64,000 bases of DNA from Eulemur rufifrons (lineage: Eukaryota; Chordata; Mammalia; Primates; Lemuridae): positions 15,614,193 to 15,678,192 of the forward strand of contig NC_091012.1 in assembly GCF_041146395.1 (NCBI RefSeq), in the 5' to 3' direction. Position numbers and translations under genes: made by a program. The notes under the pieces are model-generated. The model was not told the origin of the DNA. It did no database searches and saw nothing but the letters and a program-made list of their open reading frames with translations. This document shows, in pieces, positions 57,627 through 64,000 of this stretch. Position 1 is the first letter of the stretch. Every line of letters begins with the position of its first letter.

Positions 57627-58139
57627 GATTGAGGTACCCCTAATTATTAATATATAGAATAATAGCACTGTATTTCAATGATATAAAAATTAAGAATTAA
57701 GGAAAGTACTTTCAAAATCTTATTTAACCTATTGTCCTCATTATTTCTACTTGGCTCTAGTAATCATGTTAGCTACTACCACTTGGTATCTCTAGTACTG
57801 ACTTTTGTTAGAAAGAATAAAAGTATGATTTTAGAAGAAAATGTTTTTCAGTTTCCTTACTTATACTATTCATTCTGTTTATCTCCATTTATGTTTAGGT
57901 AGTATTCAAATAGTTACTTAGGCACCACTAACTATCTAGAGCGTTAGCACATTATTTGAACAAGACATAAAAAGTAGTTTTGAAAAGAATGTGTTTTTCT
58001 AGTCCCTGGATTCAACTATTATAGTTATCTCTATAGTTAACTATTCACCAAGGCAAATTATATACACTATATAATATTTGAAGTAACATTTCTAACGGGA
58101 TATAAGAATTTTGAGTGAAGAAGAAATGGTAATTATAAA

Positions 58140-58478
58140 CTCTAATCCCCATGCTTTACATTAGATCCCCCAAACGTAAATACCTGCAACTTTTGCCCCT
58201 TGGTTATAATTAAAAACACCATATTGTGCACTTAAATGTCACTAAGACGGTAGACCTTAGGTGTTCTCACTACAAAAAAAGGGAAAGGAAAGAAAATGGT
58301 AAATACATGAGAGGATGAGTATGTTAAACAGCTTGGTTGCTGTGATCATTTCAAAATGAATATGTACATCAAAACATTACATTGTACACTTTAAATAAAT
58401 ATAATATTTTACTTATAATTATATCTCAATAAAGCTGAAAAAGAAAAAAGACTAGTCAACCACATACAAAAAAAAAAG
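58140..58478 (+). mobile_element. Old L1 3' UTR with A-rich end
   Basis: 'tattgtgcacttaaatgtc', 'gtagaccttaggtgttctc', 'catcaaaacattacattg' and 'atatctcaataaagctgaaa' follow an L1M 3' UTR in plus orientation, ending in an A-rich run. It interrupts the tandem array. Confidence 0.8.
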
Positions 58479-59390
58479 ATGACTATTCAGTTTCCTGGAA
58501 TCAACTATTTATCTAGATAATCCTTGTATTTCTAGTTTTCCAGGTTGCTATTTCCATATTTATGATGACATATCTGTGGTAATAATTCATTATTCCTAAA
58601 AGAAGAAAAATGGACTGAAAAGGATGGGATTTCCTTTTCCCGCCATCACATAACCCTTGTGTTATCACCAGTTATTCCTTGTCAATTGTTCCCCTGGGAA
58701 CACTCATCTATCTAGAGTTCTGTGCTCTCATTCTTTCGGAGTCAAGAAGAATGTGAATTTGTGCTTCCAGGCTCAACAGGTTACTGCAGATACCTCAGGT
58801 GTTTCCACATAACTAGGTACACCCAATATACTGAACAGATTACTTAAGTTGACAGAAATGAACTAATATTTGACAGGAACAAGTTATCCTCTTCCTGCCT
58901 TTCACCTATTGTTCCAGTTATCTCTACTTGCCTGTTTGCTTAGGCAATGGTACATATCTATAGGAATTGTTCCTTATTTCAACAAGAAAAACAAAAGTTT
59001 GAGAGGAAATTGATTTCAAATTCCTCTCTTTAAATCATTTTTCTAGTTATTTTCAGTATCTCTAGTAATTGCCTAGGCACTACTAGATATACACTTATAC
59101 CCCTATCGCATTATTGAAAATGAAATAAGGACCTCTAGTTGAGCAGATTCTACTATTCCACGTGACCGTGAGAAGAATGTGTATGCTGCTACTGTTGGAT
59201 GACGTCCTCTGTAGATGTCAATTCGGTCCAATTGATGGATGGTGTGGTTGGGTTCAACTGTGTCCTTCTGGACTTTCCACCTGCTGGGTCTGGCTATTTC
59301 TGACAGAGGACGTTGAAGTCTCCAACCATGATATAGTGGATCCACCTATTTCTCCTTGTAGTTCTATCAGGCTTTGCCTCATGCAGTTTG

Positions 59391-60281
59391 ACTATCTAGG
59401 CTGTTAGCACATTATCTGAACAAGAAATTAAAAAAGTAGTTTTGAAAAGAATGTGTTTTTTTTTATATATACCATATATTTTCTTTTTTTTTTTTTGCAA
59501 GTTAAAAACAATAGTTTCATATTTTTTCCCCACCCCCCCTTCCAGAGTCAGCACCTTCAAGTGTTACCACTCCCCAAACGGTGCGCAATGCACTCATTGT
59601 GTAGGCATACCCCCATCCCCTCCCCCACCCCCCACCTCAGTCTGATGTCCAATTGGTGTCGTTCCCAGATTTGTATTTAGGTGATGACCAGGGAAACCAA
59701 TTTTCTGGTGAGTACATGTGATGCTTGTTTTTCCATTCACTTAATATAATGGGTTCCAACTCTCTCCAGGAGAACCATAGAGATGTCGTATCTTCATCAT
59801 TCCTTATAGCTGAGTAATATTCCATGGTATACATATACCACAGTTTACTAATCCAATCATGTATTGATGGGCATTTGGGTTGTTTCCACATCTTTGCTAT
59901 TGTGAATTGTGCTGCTATAAACATTTGGGTACATGTGCCTTTGTTACAGAATGACCTTTTTTCCTTTGGGTATATGCCCAGTAATGGGATTGCTGGGTCA
60001 AATGGCAGGTCTACTTGAATCTGTTTAAGATACCTCCACAATGCTTTCCACAGGGGTTGCACTAGTTTGCAGTCCCACCAGCAGTGTATTAGTGTTCCTG
60101 TCTCTCCACACCCACGCCAACATGTGTTGTTTTGGGATTTTTGATAAAGGCCATTCTCACTGGGGTTAAGTGATATCTCATTGTGGTTTTGATTTGCAAA
60201 GAATGTGTTTTTTTAGTCCCTGGCTTCAACTAGTTATCTCTCTAGTTAACTAGTCACCAGGGCAAAGTATATACACTATAT
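59391..60281. repeat. Single tandem-array monomer inside the L1M, split by a young L1
   Basis: 'actatctaggctgttagcac' at 59391 and 'actatatagttgttaggcac' at 60275 are one monomer period apart (132 bases) once the L1 and its duplicated target are removed. The unit between ('ttttgaaaagaatgtg', 'agtccctgg', 'cttcaactagttatctc') matches the array monomer at 57931-58066 closely. Confidence 0.75.
59456..60207 (-). mobile_element. Young L1 3' end (antisense) inside the monomer
   Basis: T-rich run, 3' UTR C-rich tract, then antisense ORF2 C terminus (minus-strand 'LKQIQVDLPFDPAIPLLGI', 'WIGKLWYMYTMEYYSAI'-like). The target duplication 'aaagaatgtgtttttt' lies at 59446 and 60198, so the insertion is clean. 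Confidence 0.95.
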
Positions 60282-62885
60282 AGTTGTTAGGCACTTACAC
60301 TTCAATGATTGTTATATCTTCTTGGAGAATTGGTCCCTTTGCCATTACGTACTGGCCTTCTTTATCTCTGATAACTTTCCTTGCTTTGAGGCCCGGTCTA
60401 TCTGAAATTAACCCAGCTATTTCTGCTTTTATTTATTAGTGTTAACATTGTATACTTTATTTACTTCTAACATATAGGTGTATTTATATTTAAAGTGGAT
60501 TTCCTGTAGACAAAATATAGTGGGGTCTGTTTTTTTATCACCTGGGACAATGTCTGTTTTTAATTGATATATTCAGTCCATTGATATTCCAAGTGATTAT
60601 TGATATACTTGGATAAACAGCTACCACATATGTTACAGTTTTCCATTTTTGCCTTTGTTCTTTGTTCCTATTTTTGTCTTCCACTCTTCATCTGTCTTTT
60701 GTGGTTTTAAGTGGAGCATTTTGTATGATTACATTTTCTCTCCTTTCTTAGCATATCAGTTATACTTCTTTTGTTACCTTTTTCAGTGGTTGCCCTAGAA
60801 TTTGCAATATATGTTCACAAACAATCTAAGTTTACTTTCAAATAAGTCTGCACCACCTCATGGGTTGTGTGAGTACCCTGCAATAAAAGAATCCTAATTC
60901 CTCCTACCTGTCACTTGTATCATTGCTGTCATTCATTTCACTTATACACGAGTGTAATTCCTTCACTGAAGCATTGCATATGGAATTGCTGTAATCCACT
61001 TCACTTATAAATGAGGAAATATGATATAAACAGTAGCATATGTAATGGAATACATTTGGTACGCTTGTGGGCAAGCTGTTAGATGTGATTTAAATTAAGA
61101 ATAAGAAAAACATAAGTTTTTATTTTACTTTAACATATATCTCCTTTGATGCTCTTAGTATCTTAATGCAGACCTCAGTTTGTGACCTATATCATATTTC
61201 TTCTCTCTAAAGAAATTTTCCCCCATGTCTTCCACAGCCATCAAATTCCCTTAATTTTTGTTTATCTGAGGAATTCTTTATTTCACAGGGCAAAGAATTG
61301 TATGTTGGGTCCTTTTTCTTCTCAACACTGTAAATATTTCAGTCCATTCCCTTCTTGCTTGCACGGTTTCTGAGACCTCTGCCGTGATTCCTATCTTTGT
61401 TCCTCTGTACATCACATGGTTTGTCACCGTCTGTCTTCTTTTGGGATTTTCTCTTTGTCTTTGATTTTCTGCTGTTTGACGATATGCCTAGGTGTAGCAT
61501 ATTTTTGTTTGCTTAGAATTTATCCTGCCTGGTGTTCTATGAGCTTACTGGATGTGTAATTTGGTGGTTGACATTAATGCTGGAAAGTTTTAAGTCATTA
61601 TTTTTTCATTTTTTCCTAATCATTTTCCCCTTTCTTCTCCTTATATTTCCATTATGCACAGTTACATGTTTTGTATGCCCCACAGTCTATAGTTATTCTC
61701 TTCTGTTATTTTCTTGAGTCTTTGTTCTATTTGCTTTTCAGTTTTGATGTTTCCATTGATCTAACTTCAAGCTCAGAGCTTCTTTCCTCAGCCATGTGCA
61801 TCTCCTAACAAGGCCATCAAAGGCATTCTTCATTTGTGTTATAGGGCTTTGATCTCTAGCATTTCCTTTTGTTTTTTTCTTAGGATTTCCAGCTCTCAGT
61901 GTACAATGGCCATCTTCTTTTGGACACTTTATGTTTTATCTACTAGCACCCTCAGCATTTTAATCATAGTTGTTTTAAATTCCCAGCCCGATAATTACAC
62001 CATCCCTGCCATGTCTGATCGGATGCTTGCTCTGTCTCTTCAAACCATGTGTTCTGCCTTCTAGTACGCCTTGTAAGATAGCCAGGCATGATGTACCAGA
62101 TAAGAGTGACTAATGCAAATAGGCCTTTAGTCATGTGATGGTAAAGTGTGGGGGAAGGGAATTGTTCTAGCGTGCTGTGATTACGTGTCAGTGGTTACTG
62201 AGCTGGTGCCCCTGTACTGGAAACTTCACAGAAGTTTCCTGGTGTTTTCTTCCCTCATAGGTGAAACAGGATGGGTAGAGAAAGCTGGAGTTCTGTATTT
62301 CCCTTCTCCTGGAAGGCTAGTGTTGACTGTAGTTGGGTATCTTCCTCCTCCTCTTTGGTTTGGCTCTGAAAATGCCCCAACAGGTGGGATCCTTGTTAAC
62401 TATTTCCTCCTGAGGGTAGACCTTGTTAAGGAGAACAAAATTCCTTAGCATATTTCAAAACTGTTCCTTCCCCACCTGACCCCGGCTGGAAGTATGAGTG
62501 GATTTTCCTGGCATACCTGCTGTGGGTACCTGGCTGAGCTCATGGAGGTAAATCTGGCACTATTGTGAGGGGTTCTTCATGACTGGGCTCCCTGGAGGTT
62601 TGAACAATTAGAGTTGTCCACACAAAGCCTCCAGCAATTAGCCAATTACAGGCCAGGATTTCCTATCCTGGCATTGGTTCCTTTAGCAGTTTCCATTCAT
62701 GAGTCCCTGCTCAGGTAAGACATACCTCGGTGTATGTGTCTGCCTATGCAGTCTTGGAGGTAGTGGTTTGCCCTGTGTAATGCTATCTCTTATGGGTCAA
62801 ATTAATGGCCTTGATTTTCTGTCTGTTCACGTTTTCTTTTTGTTCATAGGATGCAGTAGGAAGTTCCAGAATCCTTACATGTGGA

Positions 62886-63165
62886 AATAAAACCACAGAG
62901 TCTACAAACATTTTGTATTCACATGAATTGGAAAGAGATACATATGAGTCAATATTTAACAAATCTTACCTTAGAAAAGATTGTAATTACTTAAAAGGGT
63001 AGAATGCTATTCTTCATTATAGAATGCCATGTAAAATGTTACAATGTCTACCTTCGTGTAACAATTTAGTTATTAACTCTAAGCTGAATCATAAGGCTGT
63101 TCTATTTCATTCAATGTAAAGCGACAATGCCCTCCTCCTTCTTCTGGTGAACATGCTTGGAAACT
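62886..63165. other. No gene recognised
   Basis: Short AT-rich stretch between the L1M and the GC-rich promoter region. Confidence 0.5.
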
Positions 63166-64000
63166 AACATTTGCTCTCAACGAGAGCGGCGCCTGCTCTG
63201 CAAGAGCCCTGCCCAGAGGTCAGCAGGCCAGGAACCGCCACATGCCGGCTGGAGGATCCCCAGGGTGGTCCACGCCACGGCAGGGGAAGGAAAGCAGGCT
63301 CTGTGGGGGACACACTGTGGAGTCAGCCAGCAAGTGGCGGAATCATACCTAGAACAGGAGACCATCTCCAGCAAGGTCCGGACCCGTGGGACACCAAGCC
63401 ACGGCGGGTAACGGTACAGGCGTGTGTGCAGAACGCACACGGCCACGGCAGGGGGTGACTGAGCCTCCACCTTCAGGGTGATGGTTTCTCCTCGCACAGG
63501 GCAAGGGCCAGCTGGAAGGAGCCCAGAGGCGAGGCACTGGGGAGTGGCCCCTTGTCATCCCTGCCCAGGACCAGGACATGGGAAGCCCCTGTTCAGGGCC
63601 CAGCTACCCTGAGCGGTCCCGCCAGTGGACCGCCTCCCTGCAGGGGGCGTGGCTCCTCGCTGCTCCGCATCCCAAACGCAAGCCACGCCGGCCAATCAGG
63701 GAAGCCGGCTGCTATCATGTGGACACTGGCCCTCAGAGGAGCGTCGTCCTCCTGGTGCAGTGGTCGCCCGCGTCCTCTGAGGGGCAGCCCTCCGGGTCAG
63801 TCAGGTGAGGCGTGACTGGGTGGGGAGGCAGGGGAGGCATGGCCCGGTGGCCCCAGGGGACGAGGGTGTGGAGCCCAGCAAGGCCTGGGCTGACCTCTAT
63901 GGAAATGTCCCCAGCGTCACCTGAGGCCGGGGTCTCCTCGAGGCCCCTGAGAGCTGTCCAGAGGGCGGGCCTGAGGGTCCCCAGGTCCTCTGAGGCTCAT
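63166..64000 (+). promoter_or_regulatory. CpG island, likely promoter and first exon of the next gene
   Basis: GC content and CpG frequency rise sharply from about 63180 to the end, unlike anywhere else in the window. A CCAAT box ('ggccaatcagg', 63690-63700) follows 'gggggcgtggctcctcgctg' (63645 onward), the style of KZNF promoters. A possible noncoding first exon ends in the donor 'tcag/gtgagg' at 63804. Transcription would run to the right, out of the window. The downstream gene is probably another KZNF, given the cluster, but none of its code is seen. The many open frames here are a by-product of high GC. Confidence 0.6.

Larger units (their letters stand above)
57560..59117. repeat. Decayed tandem array, monomer about 131 bp, with palindromic core
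   Basis: An anchor of the form 'actatctaga.gttagcac' recurs at about 57651, 57795, 57931, 58066, 58705, 58823, 58951 and 59081, spaced 118-144 bases outside the L1 inserted at 58140-58478. Each monomer has 'ttatctctagttaacta', then 'caccaaggca'-like, the anchor, then 'aacaagaaat', 'gaaaagaatgtgttttt'. The copies are strongly diverged. I do not recognise it as a known satellite. Confidence 0.6.
59118..62885 (-). mobile_element. Old L1M (antisense), from ORF2 endonuclease part to 5' region
   Basis: 'acgttgaagtctccaac', 'ccttgtagttctatcagg' (59120-59390) are antisense ORF2 endonuclease codons. They continue at 60282 with 'cttacacttcaatgattg', 'cttctttatctctgataac' and 'ttatatttaaagtgg', then an inter-ORF and 5' region up to about 62885 ('ataggcctttagtcatgtg', 'cctccagcaattagcc'). 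One tandem monomer plus a younger L1 (59391-60281) is inserted. Confidence 0.75.

Noticed and set aside
63157..63815. Several open frames near the right edge
   Set aside because: High GC makes stop codons rare; no splice or codon pattern favours any of them.

Overview
The window is nuclear DNA of a primate, most likely a strepsirrhine (lemur or loris type). The three intact Alu copies carry the strepsirrhine layout (a short duplication around the A-rich linker, and a right arm reading 'gagctaggctgatgcc'). Seven short L1 copies share one 3' UTR, recognisable by 'tttcagcttattatggggg'. No bacterial or phage feature is present. More than half of the window is recognisable interspersed repeat.

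Layout. From 1 to 10 kb there are old repeats and an L1M split by a long minus-strand FOXK2 retropseudogene, which is itself broken by an ERV LTR. From 10 to 17.9 kb there is AT-rich sequence with one Alu and a nearly complete, dead Hsmar1-type mariner. An olfactory receptor pseudogene resembling family 14 lies at 17.9-18.8 kb.

From 19.7 to 40.1 kb lies the only convincing protein-coding gene, a plus-strand KRAB C2H2 zinc-finger (KZNF) gene. Its start exon (19746-19760), KRAB-A exon (21575-21701), KRAB-b exon (22201-22293) and zinc-finger exon (38509-39875) have matching splice phases and together encode 533 residues. The 16-kb last intron is built almost entirely of nested L1s. One extra A in an A8 run ends the frame within the 14th finger and puts three more fingers out of frame.

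From 50.3 to 55.8 kb a second, diverged copy of the 5' half of this KZNF unit repeats MIR, L1 3' UTR, MER5A, KRAB-A and KRAB-b in the same order. Its KRAB-A exon has a one-base deletion and is preceded by a partial tandem copy of itself. From 56 to 63 kb there are old L1s and a decayed tandem array of about 131-bp monomers with palindromic cores. The window closes in a CpG island with a CCAAT box, probably the promoter of the next KZNF gene to the right.

The theme is a KZNF cluster growing by segmental duplication, with each copy filled by L1 and Alu. KZNF proteins usually bind DNA of transposable elements and recruit TRIM28 (KAP1) to silence it, so the gene sits among sequences of the type its family controls; its actual target cannot be read from the window. 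Repeat family names come from memory of consensus sequences, not from a database search.
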